Assembly: GCA_044508265.1 (NCBI GenBank)
Contig: JBIQIB010000004.1
Location: forward strand, 12,341 to 76,340
Reading direction: 5' to 3'
Source of the DNA: JAEZDP01 sp044508265
GTDB lineage: Bacteria > Acidobacteriota > Vicinamibacteria > Vicinamibacterales > Vicinamibacteraceae
DNA: 64,000 bases
Under the pieces are notes generated by a model. It was not told the DNA's origin and made no database searches. It saw nothing but the letters and a program-made list of their open reading frames with translations. Position numbers and translations under genes: made by a program. Shown piece by piece: positions 19,546 through 26,608 of this stretch. Each line of letters starts with the position of its first letter. Position 1 is the stretch's first letter.

Positions 19546-21605
19546 AGCGTCTGATGCAGGAAGATCTCGGCGGGCACCTGGATCCCGAGATTCGGCAGCT
19601 GGCGCACGAACGCCGGCACGTGGCCGGTCGGACGGAACTGGCCGATCACCTTGCCCTCCGGTGACAGGCCGGTCTGCTCGAACCTGAAGATGTCGCGCGT
19701 GACGAACTGGTGGCCTTCCTGCCCTGCCACCTCGGTGATGTGGGTGATCCGGCGGCTGCCATCCTGCAGGCGGCTCTGCTGCACGACCAGGTTCACGGCC
19801 GACGCAATCTGATCGCGGATCGCCCGCGACGGCAGCTCGAGCCCGGCCATCAGCGACATCGTCTCGAGGCGGCTGAGGGCGTCGGTCGGCGAGTTCGCGT
19901 GCAGCGTCGTCAGCGAGCCGTCGTGGCCGGTGTTCATCGCCTGCAGCATGTCGAGCGCCTCGCCGCCACGGCACTCGCCCACGACGATGCGGTCGGGACG
20001 CATCCGCAGCGCGTTGCGGACGAGGTCGCGGATCGTGATGGCGCCCTCGCCTTCGATGTTGGGCGGCCGCGCCTCGAGCGAGATCAGGTGCTCCTGAGGC
20101 AGCTGCAGTTCCGCGGCGTCCTCAATCGTCAGGATCCGCTCGTGGTCGGGAATGTAGGACGCCAGCACGTTGAGCAGCGTCGTCTTGCCCGAGCCCGTAC
20201 CGCCCGAGATCACCACGTTCTGACGGGCCTGGACGGACGCACCGAGGAACGTCGCCATCTGCTCGGTCATCGAGCCGAAGTCGATCAGCTCGCGCACGCC
20301 CAGCAGCTTCTTGCTGAACTTGCGGATGGTGATGGCCGGGCCCTTCAGCGCGAGCGGCGGGATGATCGCGTTGACGCGGCTGCCGTCGCGCAGGCGCGCG
20401 TCCACCATCGGCACCTTCTCGTCGATGCGCCGTCCGAGCGGCGCCACGATGCGCTCGATGATCCCCCGCAGCTGATCGTTGCTCAGGAAGCGCACGTCAC
20501 TCAGCTCGAGCCGGCCCTTGCGCTCCACGTACACCTGATCGATGCGGTTCACCATGATCTCGGTGATGCCGGGATCGTCGAGCAGGTTCTCCAGCGCGCC
20601 GAGGCCGAGCGCCTCGTCCATCAGCTCCTTGACGAGCTCGCGGCGGTCCTGCCGGGAATAGGCCGCCGACGCCTCTTCCTGGACGAGCGCGGTGAGCTTG
20701 CCCTCGACGCGGACGTGCATCTCCTGCCGCTTGACGGGATCGTGGAGGTACCCGAGATCGCCCTTGCGGAGATCGATCTCCTCGATCAGCCGCCGAAGGA
20801 TCTTCAGCTTGAGCTGCAGGCGCGCGTCCTCTGTGACCTCCGGGACGTCCGCAGCCGCCTCGGCCCGTTGCCGGAACGCACGCTGCACGAACGCGCGCGA
20901 CAGATCGGCAAACAGCGCCGAGAGCTCGTGCTCCGGCCGCAGTTCGAGCAGCAGGCGCTGCTTCTGTTCCGCCCACGACACCGCTTCCTCTGCCGGGGGC
21001 AGCTGTCCGATCACGGTGAGCCCGAGCTGCGGCACGCCGCCGAGCGACGACCGTTCATGTACGCGGTTGAGGCAGAGCACCGTGGCGCTCGCCGGGAACT
21101 GCGCGGCCCTGAGCAGCCCGAGAAAGTGACTCGCGCGCGCCACGCCCGTCGGCGTCGGCTCCACGACGACGCACATCTGGTCGATGCGGTCGAGCAGGAA
21201 CGAGGCGACGTCGCCGCTCGTGACGCCGAGGTCGACGATCAGGTAGTCGAAGGCGGCGTCGATGACCTTGAACACCTGTTCGAGCACACGCCGCGTCAGC
21301 GCGGACGCCTGCACGACGTCGGACACCAGCGACAGACACGGCACGCCGCACGGCGCCGACATCAGGTACGTCCCGAGGAACTCCGGTGTCAGGCGGTCGA
21401 GCAGCGGCACGAGGTCCGCGATGCTCTTCGCACGCGGCACGCCCATCCGCGCGCAGCCGTCACCCGGGCACGGGTACGAAGCATCGAGGAAGAGCACTCC
21501 GCCACGTACCTGCTGCAGCACGCCGAGGGCCAGGTTGGTGGCAATCAGCGTCTTGCCGACCCCACCGGCCCCCGACGTCACACCGAGTGTCTTGAGCTTC
21601 GCCAT
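19542..21605 (-). CDS. tadA: Fused TadZ-like P-loop protein and TadA secretion ATPase
   Basis: This 687-residue protein joins two Tad components. Residues 1-245 form a MinD/ParA-like domain as in TadZ/CpaE, with P-loop SGAGGVGKT (11-19) and VDLGVTSGDVASF. The usual signature lysine of deviant Walker A motifs is Ala13 here. Residues 262-687 are TadA/CpaF, the ring ATPase that powers pilus assembly, with GITEIMVN, Walker A GGTGSGKTT (468-476), the Glu box, ECRGGEALDML and TTLHANSP. In most Tad loci tadZ and tadA are separate genes. The start is the ATG at 21605, 15 bp after the cpaC stop; a longer in-frame reading upstream is a shadow of cpaC. Confidence 0.9.
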   Translation of the reverse strand: MAKLKTLGVTSGAGGVGKTLIATNLALGVLQQVRGGVLFLDASYPCPGDGCARMGVPRAKSIADLVPLLDRLTPEFLGTYLMSAPCGVPCLSLVSDVVQASALTRRVLEQVFKVIDAAFDYLIVDLGVTSGDVASFLLDRIDQMCVVVEPTPTGVARASHFLGLLRAAQFPASATVLCLNRVHERSSLGGVPQLGLTVIGQLPPAEEAVSWAEQKQRLLLELRPEHELSALFADLSRAFVQRAFRQRAEAAADVPEVTEDARLQLKLKILRRLIEEIDLRKGDLGYLHDPVKRQEMHVRVEGKLTALVQEEASAAYSRQDRRELVKELMDEALGLGALENLLDDPGITEIMVNRIDQVYVERKGRLELSDVRFLSNDQLRGIIERIVAPLGRRIDEKVPMVDARLRDGSRVNAIIPPLALKGPAITIRKFSKKLLGVRELIDFGSMTEQMATFLGASVQARQNVVISGGTGSGKTTLLNVLASYIPDHERILTIEDAAELQLPQEHLISLEARPPNIEGEGAITIRDLVRNALRMRPDRIVVGECRGGEALDMLQAMNTGHDGSLTTLHANSPTDALSRLETMSLMAGLELPSRAIRDQIASAVNLVVQQSRLQDGSRRITHITEVAGQEGHQFVTRDIFRFEQTGLSPEGKVIGQFRPTGHVPAFVRQLPNLGIQVPAEIFLHQTL

Positions 21606-21619
21606 TCGAAGGGCACTTC

Positions 21620-22828
21620 CTACTGGGGCTCCGCGGCCGTGATCCTCGGCCGGAACACCACGAGCAGCTGTGTGGTCTTGGCCTTGTACGAGTTCGAGCC
21701 GAACAGGCTCCCGAAGACCGGGACGTACTGAAGGCCACGCCGCTGCGGGCCCGGCAGCCGCGAGGCCGTGCCGGCCTTGCTGCTGGCGGTCTGAATCGGG
21801 TTGCCCCGACGGTCCACCATGCGCGGCGCGGCGAGGAGATCGGTGCCGGACACCGCGAATGGCACGCCCTCGACCGTCGAGAACGTGTAACGCGACCGCC
21901 GCCACACCTCCGGGTCGTACAGGTCGTGGCTAATCGGCACGTTCGTCTCGACCTCGACGGCGGTGACGATGCCCGAACGTCCAGGCTGCGGGCGCAGCGT
22001 CAACCGGATGCCCGTCTCGGCGCCGTCTTCGGCGGCGGCTGCCGGCTTGCCCTTGTTCTGCCGGCCCGCTTCAGGATCGACGGCCGTCCCGCCGATGAAG
22101 ATCTCGCCCGCCTCGCCGACGGCCGCGCGCACCGTGCCCTTGTACAGGCTGCGGCCCGACGGCTCGACGCCACGGCCGTAATCGCCGGTCTTGAACTGCG
22201 TGCTCGCCTCGAACAGCTCGAGCTCGTACTCGACGACCGCCGCGGCCTCGCCCTCGCCCACAGTCCCCACGGCAGCGGCCCCGGTGCCGCCCACCACGCC
22301 GCCACCCGTGCTGCGGCCGGCCGCGGCAGTCGGTACGGTGACGGCAGACTGCACCCTGGCGACGCGCGCGATGTTGTTGACCGCGGTGAGCTCAGCACTC
22401 GTCCTGACCGTGCCCGTCAGCAGGAGGCCGCCACCCAGCTTCGACACCTTCACGTCGGGATACGGAGCCAGGAGCGCAGCCAGGTCGGACTCGATCCGCT
22501 CGGCGTCACGGGTCGTCACGACGAGGTCGATCTCATGGCGCAGCACCCGCTTGCGATCCCAGATGCTCAGCGTCGTGCGGCCGGGCTTCTTGCCGCGCAG
22601 CATCAGCTGCTGGCGGCCGTTGGTCGGCTCGTACCCTGCCGTGTCGGGCGAGCCAAGCACGATGTCGCCCATGGCGTATCCGGGCGACCACGTCGTGATC
22701 TCGTTGACGTAGATGGTCAGCTCTTCCCGCGTCGGCTGCGCCGAGGCCAGCGTCGTCACGGCCAGCCAGAATCCGGCCGCGGCCAGCGTCAGCCGCCAGG
22801 TGCTGGTCGCTCGTAGTACGGACGTCAT
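21620..22828 (-). CDS. cpaC: Tad pilus secretin-type protein CpaC/RcpA
   Basis: CpaC forms the outer-membrane ring through which the Tad pilus exits. The 402-residue protein has a signal peptide (LTLAAAGFWLAVTTLASAQ) and a pilus-formation N-domain (GRTTLSIWDRKRVLRHEIDL). A BON-like segment follows (VSKLGGGLLLTGTVRTSAEL), then a C-terminal secretin-like part (GIRLTLRPQPG, VPFAVSGTDLLA, PVFGSLFGS, TTQLLVVFRPRI). It lies between cpaB and tadZA as in many Tad loci. At about 400 residues it is somewhat shorter than typical RcpA, and the Gly/Ala-rich hinge (about 190-215) is low-complexity. Confidence 0.87.
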   Translation of the reverse strand: MTSVLRATSTWRLTLAAAGFWLAVTTLASAQPTREELTIYVNEITTWSPGYAMGDIVLGSPDTAGYEPTNGRQQLMLRGKKPGRTTLSIWDRKRVLRHEIDLVVTTRDAERIESDLAALLAPYPDVKVSKLGGGLLLTGTVRTSAELTAVNNIARVARVQSAVTVPTAAAGRSTGGGVVGGTGAAAVGTVGEGEAAAVVEYELELFEASTQFKTGDYGRGVEPSGRSLYKGTVRAAVGEAGEIFIGGTAVDPEAGRQNKGKPAAAAEDGAETGIRLTLRPQPGRSGIVTAVEVETNVPISHDLYDPEVWRRSRYTFSTVEGVPFAVSGTDLLAAPRMVDRRGNPIQTASSKAGTASRLPGPQRRGLQYVPVFGSLFGSNSYKAKTTQLLVVFRPRITAAEPQ

Positions 22829-22852
22829 GATCGTTCCTCCTGCGGCGCCGGC

Positions 22853-23686
22853 TCAGAACAGCCCGCGACCGACGTCGCGGAACTGCTGGATGGGACGCGG
22901 CCGCGGCTTCACGGGAATCTGGACGTTCAGCAGGCCGAATGGATCGAGGTGCGGCAGTTCGACCTCCGTGTCGTCGAGCCCGGAGCGCAGCGACAGCGTC
23001 AGGTCGCCGACCTCCTGCGCCAGGATCAGCTCCTGGACGCGAGCCGGGTCGACGAGCACGGTGACGGTCCGCAGGGTCCGCTGCTGCGCCGACTGCGGAG
23101 GGGCCGCGCCGGTCTCGCTCTGGATGCGCTCGCGCCGGAGCTCGCGATTGACCGCCACGACGAACACGTTCTGCATCATCGTCCTGACTTCGGTCCGCTC
23201 GTCGGCGTAACGGACGCGCCCCTGCTCGTAGCCGACCGGCCGTCCGAACTCGAACGTCCCCACGATGTCGACGAAGTTGCCGGGGCGCACCAGCCCGCCC
23301 ACGCCCGTCTCGTCGGTCACGGTGATGGCCACGGCGCGCCGCCCGCGCGGCACCTCGAACGACAGCGCCTCGGCGCCGGCATCGGCCAGCATTCCGCCCG
23401 CCACCTGGGTGCCGGCGGGAATCGGCACTACCGCCACGCGGCCGGCCACTTCCTCGAGCGTCGGGAAGGTCTGGGGCTGCCGGTACTTCCGCGGCACCGA
23501 GATGCGCTCGATGGCCGTCTCCTCGATCGCGGTGCCCGCGGGGATGTCCACCCGGGTCACGATCACGTTCTGCATGTCCACTTCTTCATAGAGCTGCCGC
23601 TCGAGCCCCCGAACGTAGACGAAGACCAGGAAGACGGCCAGCAGGCCCAGCATCAGCGACAGCAACAGTTTTGCGCGACCAGACAT
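22853..23686 (-). CDS. cpaB: Tad pilus assembly protein CpaB/RcpC
   Basis: CpaB is a periplasmic, inner-membrane-anchored assembly factor. The 277-residue protein has an N-terminal membrane helix (LLLSLMLGLLAVFLVFVYV). An SAF-type domain follows, containing VTRVDIPAGTAIEETAIE and VPIPAGTQVAGGMLA, and then the CpaB core (GRRAVAITVTDETGVGGLVRPG, a near-invariant family motif, and VDIVGTFEF). The C-terminal part VLVDPARVQELILAQEVGDL is also typical. It lies 24 bp before cpaC. Confidence 0.92.
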   Translation of the reverse strand: MSGRAKLLLSLMLGLLAVFLVFVYVRGLERQLYEEVDMQNVIVTRVDIPAGTAIEETAIERISVPRKYRQPQTFPTLEEVAGRVAVVPIPAGTQVAGGMLADAGAEALSFEVPRGRRAVAITVTDETGVGGLVRPGNFVDIVGTFEFGRPVGYEQGRVRYADERTEVRTMMQNVFVVAVNRELRRERIQSETGAAPPQSAQQRTLRTVTVLVDPARVQELILAQEVGDLTLSLRSGLDDTEVELPHLDPFGLLNVQIPVKPRPRPIQQFRDVGRGLF

Positions 23687-23722
23687 AGGGGTTCCGTAGA
23701 GCGGGGTCGATGAAGTGCGTTC

Positions 23723-24394
23723 TCAGTCCCAGGGGCAGTTGCCCCACAAGCAGTCCCAGGCACAGCCCTCGATGTCGTCCACACACGCCTGGACGTTCTG
23801 CAGTGTGCCGACCATGTCCTGCACGTCCTGGAGCTCGTCGCGCAGGGTACTGATGTCTATGACGGCACTTTCGCCGTTGTACATGAACCAGCCGAAGTAG
23901 TCGCCGTCGCCGAGCGAGGCGAGCGAGTCGCCCGCGACCGACCACGCCGACCCGGCATCGAGTCCGCCGCCGGCCTTCGTGCGCTTGCAGGGCGGGCTCG
24001 CGCCGTCGCAGGTGCCATCCGGATCGCCGTGCTGCTCGACCCAGTGGCTGTACACGCGCAGGTCGGTGTCGAGGTCGTTCTGGAACAGCCCGAGGCGCGG
24101 CACCTCGTTGGCCGACGGTACGCCGAACCGCGGAGCCCAGATCACTTTCACCGTCTCGCGGTTGTACTCGTAGCTGTCGGAGTTGTGCTGGAACATCGAC
24201 GACAGCATCGTCGCGTGCACTTCGCCCAGGGTCCTGGTGACCGTGCGATTCACCAGATACAGCTGGAAGGCCACGGCCATGAACACGACGCCGAGGCCGG
24301 CGATGATCATGGTCTCGACGGTGGCCTGCCCCCGGCGTCCGCGGCGCGCGGCTGCGGCTGCGGCTGCGGCTGCGGCTCGCGCATCAGTAGACAA
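23723..24394 (-). CDS. TadE-like pseudopilin with poly-Ala leader and Cys-rich C-terminus
   Basis: This protein of about 223 residues has a basic leader ending RRGRRGQ, then ATVETMIIAGLGVVFMAVAF, the hydrophobic start of TadE-family pseudopilins. The mature region is otherwise unfamiliar. Its last 20 residues hold four cysteines (CVDDIEGCAWDCLWGNC), and two more lie in CDGASPPCKR, suggesting disulfides in the periplasm. I prefer a TTG start at 24394, which has GGAGG four bases upstream and overlaps the upstream stop by 11 bp; an ATG at 24457 would force a 74-bp overlap. The leader encodes about ten alanines from a six-base tandem repeat. Confidence 0.72.
   Translation of the reverse strand: MSTDARAAAAAAAAAARRGRRGQATVETMIIAGLGVVFMAVAFQLYLVNRTVTRTLGEVHATMLSSMFQHNSDSYEYNRETVKVIWAPRFGVPSANEVPRLGLFQNDLDTDLRVYSHWVEQHGDPDGTCDGASPPCKRTKAGGGLDAGSAWSVAGDSLASLGDGDYFGWFMYNGESAVIDISTLRDELQDVQDMVGTLQNVQACVDDIEGCAWDCLWGNCPWD
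24351..24380. repeat. Hexanucleotide tandem repeat inside the TadE-like gene
   Basis: On the plus strand GCTGCG repeats four times, followed by a partial fifth unit. On the coding strand it gives the poly-Ala run in the leader of the TadE-like protein. A six-base unit would change length without shifting the frame. Confidence 0.7.
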
Positions 24395-25334
24395 CGGGCC
24401 TCCACTTGTCGAAGGCGTCGTCGTACACCGCGCCGCGGATTGTGGCCTCGGTGGCAAAGAGGAGCGACATCGCTCCGCTGAGCGGCGTGAACTTCACGCG
24501 GTAGTCCGACTCGCCTTCCTCGATGTTGCCGCCCACGGGCTTCGCGTGCGCCGCGGCGACCATCGCGGGGATGGCCTCGTCGCCGAACAGTCCGAACGGG
24601 TTGTAGATGGGCCGTGCCGGCGGCGCTTCGACCACCCACACGAACGAGATCTCGAGGTCGCTCTTCTTCCACCACTTGATGTAGTCGTACGTGGTGGGGC
24701 AGTAGCCGATGATGCACGGCACGAAGTAGGTGATGCTGGCGTCGAGCGGCTCCTCGTCGGCGAGGCATGGCAGCGGCAGCTGCGTGAACGGGAAGGGCTG
24801 TTCCCAGCAGGCGGTCGGCCGCTTCTTCTCGAACGGCACCTCGTTGCTGATCGTGTCGTCGCCGCTGGTGATCAGGTTCGCCCGATAGCCCTCGTACCAG
24901 CGGAGCTGCTCACCGGGGAACAGGTCCTGCGTGTTGTACCAGGTGACACGCGAGGCCTCGTCGTAGGGGATCTTCGTGTAGCCGATCTGGATCGAGGCGT
25001 CGACGCCGTCGATGATGGCCGTCGCGACTTCCCAGATGGTCTTGACGACGCCGTCGAGGCCGACGAGCCCTGCGATGTAGAGGCCCGGGTCGATGAGCGG
25101 CCTGATGTCGCGCCGCCACCCGTTCACGTCGGCCAGGGCGTTCATGCCGATGGCCATGTTGGTGGCGCCCGTCCACGCGCCGGCATCGGCAGCAATCTGC
25201 AGGGCGATACGCCGATTCACCGCCTGGCCCACGTTCACGATGAGCCCGACGAACATCAGCATGACGACGAGGAAGCACAGGAAGAACGGGGTCGACTGAC
25301 CGCGTTCGCCTCCTCTACTGCCCTCACTCGCCAT
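24384..25334 (-). CDS. TadG-like Tad pilus-associated protein
   Basis: This 316-residue protein has the N-terminal Tad domain: a leader ending GERGQ, then STPFFLCFLVVMLMFVGLIV and QIAADAGAWTGATNMA, the equivalent of the common ADAAALAGA motif in TadG proteins. The remaining periplasmic part has no recognised domain but contains several cysteines (PTACWEQ, LPCLAD, YFVPCIIGYCP). I chose the ATG at 25334 because GGAGG lies just upstream and it overlaps the previous stop by 11 bp; a longer in-frame reading is a shadow. It is probably a membrane-anchored pseudopilin or pilus accessory factor. Confidence 0.8.
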   Translation of the reverse strand: MASEGSRGGERGQSTPFFLCFLVVMLMFVGLIVNVGQAVNRRIALQIAADAGAWTGATNMAIGMNALADVNGWRRDIRPLIDPGLYIAGLVGLDGVVKTIWEVATAIIDGVDASIQIGYTKIPYDEASRVTWYNTQDLFPGEQLRWYEGYRANLITSGDDTISNEVPFEKKRPTACWEQPFPFTQLPLPCLADEEPLDASITYFVPCIIGYCPTTYDYIKWWKKSDLEISFVWVVEAPPARPIYNPFGLFGDEAIPAMVAAAHAKPVGGNIEEGESDYRVKFTPLSGAMSLLFATEATIRGAVYDDAFDKWRPVVY

Positions 25335-25761
25335 TGTCGCCTCCGCTCGGGGGGTTGTCCTGCGTCGTCGTGGGCGCGAACCCCTCGAGTTCCACGCCGT
25401 CGGGCTCGATGTGCTCGTAGATGGGCAGCCCGAACGGTACGCGCGTCCTGACGCGGTAGCCCTCCCAGCCGTCACGGTTGATGGCGTCCACCTCCACTGG
25501 CACGTCGTCGCCGTCGCTGCGCCACCAGTTGAGGTTGTCCATCACCGCCTCGGCGGCGGCCCGCGGGTTCTTTCCGACGGCCGCGGCGCGCGCGGCCGCG
25601 AACGCGGCGTAGTTCACCATGTAGCGCGTGACCGCGAACATGGTGAGGTGCATGACGCCGAAGATCAGGAGCAGCACGAAGGCCATCATCATCATGGACT
25701 CCAGTGCCGCCTGACCGCGCCGGCCATGCCGGCGCGTCCTGGCGTCGTCGTACCGAAGCAT
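25324..25761 (-). CDS. tadE: TadE-family pseudopilin
   Basis: This 145-residue protein has a short leader ending HGRRGQ. AALESMMMMAFVLLLIFGVM follows, with the conserved Glu at +4 or +5 and a single hydrophobic helix, as in TadE pseudopilins. The motif AFAAARAAAVGKNPRAAAEA directly after the helix is another TadE hallmark. The C-terminal region is acidic. It is 9 bp after the third pilin-like gene and overlaps the TadG-like gene by 11 bp. Processing by a prepilin peptidase is expected, but no such peptidase gene is visible in this operon. Confidence 0.85.
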   Translation of the reverse strand: MLRYDDARTRRHGRRGQAALESMMMMAFVLLLIFGVMHLTMFAVTRYMVNYAAFAAARAAAVGKNPRAAAEAVMDNLNWWRSDGDDVPVEVDAINRDGWEGYRVRTRVPFGLPIYEHIEPDGVELEGFAPTTTQDNPPSGGDNGE

Positions 25762-25770
25762 CGACCGCGC

Positions 25771-26046
25771 CTAGGGGGTCGGCTGCTTGTCCGGCGCGTT
25801 GTCGGTCGACTGGATCGCGTCGCGTGCGCTGCCGGACCATTTCTGGGCGGCGCCCTTCACGTCGTTCCAGAAGAACGTAATGAACGCGATCAGGATCACG
25901 GCCGCCATGATGCCGACGATCATCAGGTACTCGGTCGGCGTCTGCCCGGCCTCATCACGCAGCCGGCGCACCTGCACCGCCCGCCGGGCCGTACCGAGCA
26001 GGCCGAAGCCCGCCGCTTCACGTCGTTCGTTCGACTTGTCCATCAC
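25771..26046 (-). CDS. Flp-type pilin-like protein (third in operon)
   Basis: This 91-residue protein has a longer leader (about 34 residues) ending DEAG. QTPTEYLMIVGIMAAVILIA follows, giving Glu at +5 and Tyr at +6 after the predicted cleavage, the Flp signature. The helix is followed by a polar tail of about 40 residues with no cysteines. The first two codons are both ATG, so the start may be 26046 or 26043. The long leader with basic stretch RRAVQVRRLRD differs from the 9-residue leader of the neighbour. Confidence 0.8.
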   Translation of the reverse strand: MMDKSNERREAAGFGLLGTARRAVQVRRLRDEAGQTPTEYLMIVGIMAAVILIAFITFFWNDVKGAAQKWSGSARDAIQSTDNAPDKQPTP

Positions 26047-26069
26047 ATGTCTCCCGCCGCACCACGCGG

Positions 26070-26309
26070 CTAGTTGATACAGTCAACGTCCTCTTCAGGC
26101 TGGACGAACTCCGGGCACGGCTGCGGGCCGTGGTCCTGCGGCACCGGGCTGGAGAGATACACGAGGATGTGACCGGTCGCCGTGCGCGTGACCCAGCGCA
26201 TGGTCGGCACCACGATCCCCGTGAGCATGATGAGGATCGCGGTCATGATTCCCGCGATCATCAGGTACTCGACGGCCGTCTGGCCGCGGCGACCGCGCCA
26301 CGGGTTCAT
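26070..26309 (-). CDS. Flp-type pilin-like protein (second in operon)
   Basis: This 79-residue protein has the short leader MNPWRGRRG and the Flp signature QTAVEYLMIAGIMTAILIM. The tail after the helix contains two cysteines (PQPCPEF and VDCIN) that could form a disulfide. The ATG at 26309 overlaps the stop of the first pilin gene by 4 bp (ATGA), fixing the start. It is among the best candidates for the major pilin, although the conserved helix is very close to that of the pilin near tadC. Confidence 0.83.
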   Translation of the reverse strand: MNPWRGRRGQTAVEYLMIAGIMTAILIMLTGIVVPTMRWVTRTATGHILVYLSSPVPQDHGPQPCPEFVQPEEDVDCIN

Positions 26310-26464
26310 ACGCCCACCATCCGGACGCTGCGTGCGAGGTTCACCACCATCTCCACGAGCACCGGCTGGATCAGGCCGACGATGATGATGGCGATGGCCG
26401 TCAGGATCCCGGCCACCATCAACCACTCGACGGCCACCTGGCCCTGGTCATCTCGCGCAGCCAT
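26306..26464 (-). CDS. Flp-type pilin-like protein heading the Tad operon
   Basis: This 52-residue protein reads MAARDDQGQVAVEWLMVAGI followed by a hydrophobic helix. It keeps the Glu at +5 but has Trp instead of the usual Tyr at +6. No cysteines are present. I chose the ATG at 26464; an in-frame ATG at 26512 would add 16 residues and cannot be excluded, since it lies about 7 bases after the predicted transcription start. It is the first gene of the operon and overlaps the second pilin gene by 4 bp. Confidence 0.75.
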   Translation of the reverse strand: MAARDDQGQVAVEWLMVAGILTAIAIIIVGLIQPVLVEMVVNLARSVRMVGV

Positions 26465-26525
26465 GGCTCTGCCCCGTACAACGCGATCCGCTCCATCGAC
26501 GAACGCATACAAGGGAGTGCGCGCA

Positions 26526-26553
26526 ATTGTACAAGCCCGACCGTAGCCGTCAA
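26526..26553 (-). promoter_or_regulatory. Sigma70-type promoter of the Tad operon
   Basis: Read on the minus strand, TTGACG (26553-26548) and TACAAT (26531-26526) are separated by 16 bp. These match five of six -35 bases and five of six -10 bases of the housekeeping consensus. Transcription would start near 26519 and run through the whole Tad operon. It is the best promoter match seen in the window. Confidence 0.7.
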
Positions 26554-26561
26554 GTGGCTCA

Positions 26562-26591
26562 TTCGCCGGAGGTTCGCGGGACGTTTATACT
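26562..26591 (+). promoter_or_regulatory. Promoter candidate for the first Ser/Thr kinase gene
   Basis: TATACT (26586-26591) is a good -10 box, with a weak -35 (TTCGCC, 26562-26567) at 18 bp. It faces away from the Tad promoter, so the pilus operon and kinase share a 144-bp divergent control region. The start codon is 17 bp downstream of the -10 box. Confidence 0.5.
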
Positions 26592-26608
26592 CAAGGGCCC
26601 GACCCGCC

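Noticed and set aside
26306..26512. Start of the first pilin at the upstream ATG (26512)
   Set aside because: Not excluded, but the shorter start gives a normal short Flp leader; the longer one adds 16 residues with no known role.
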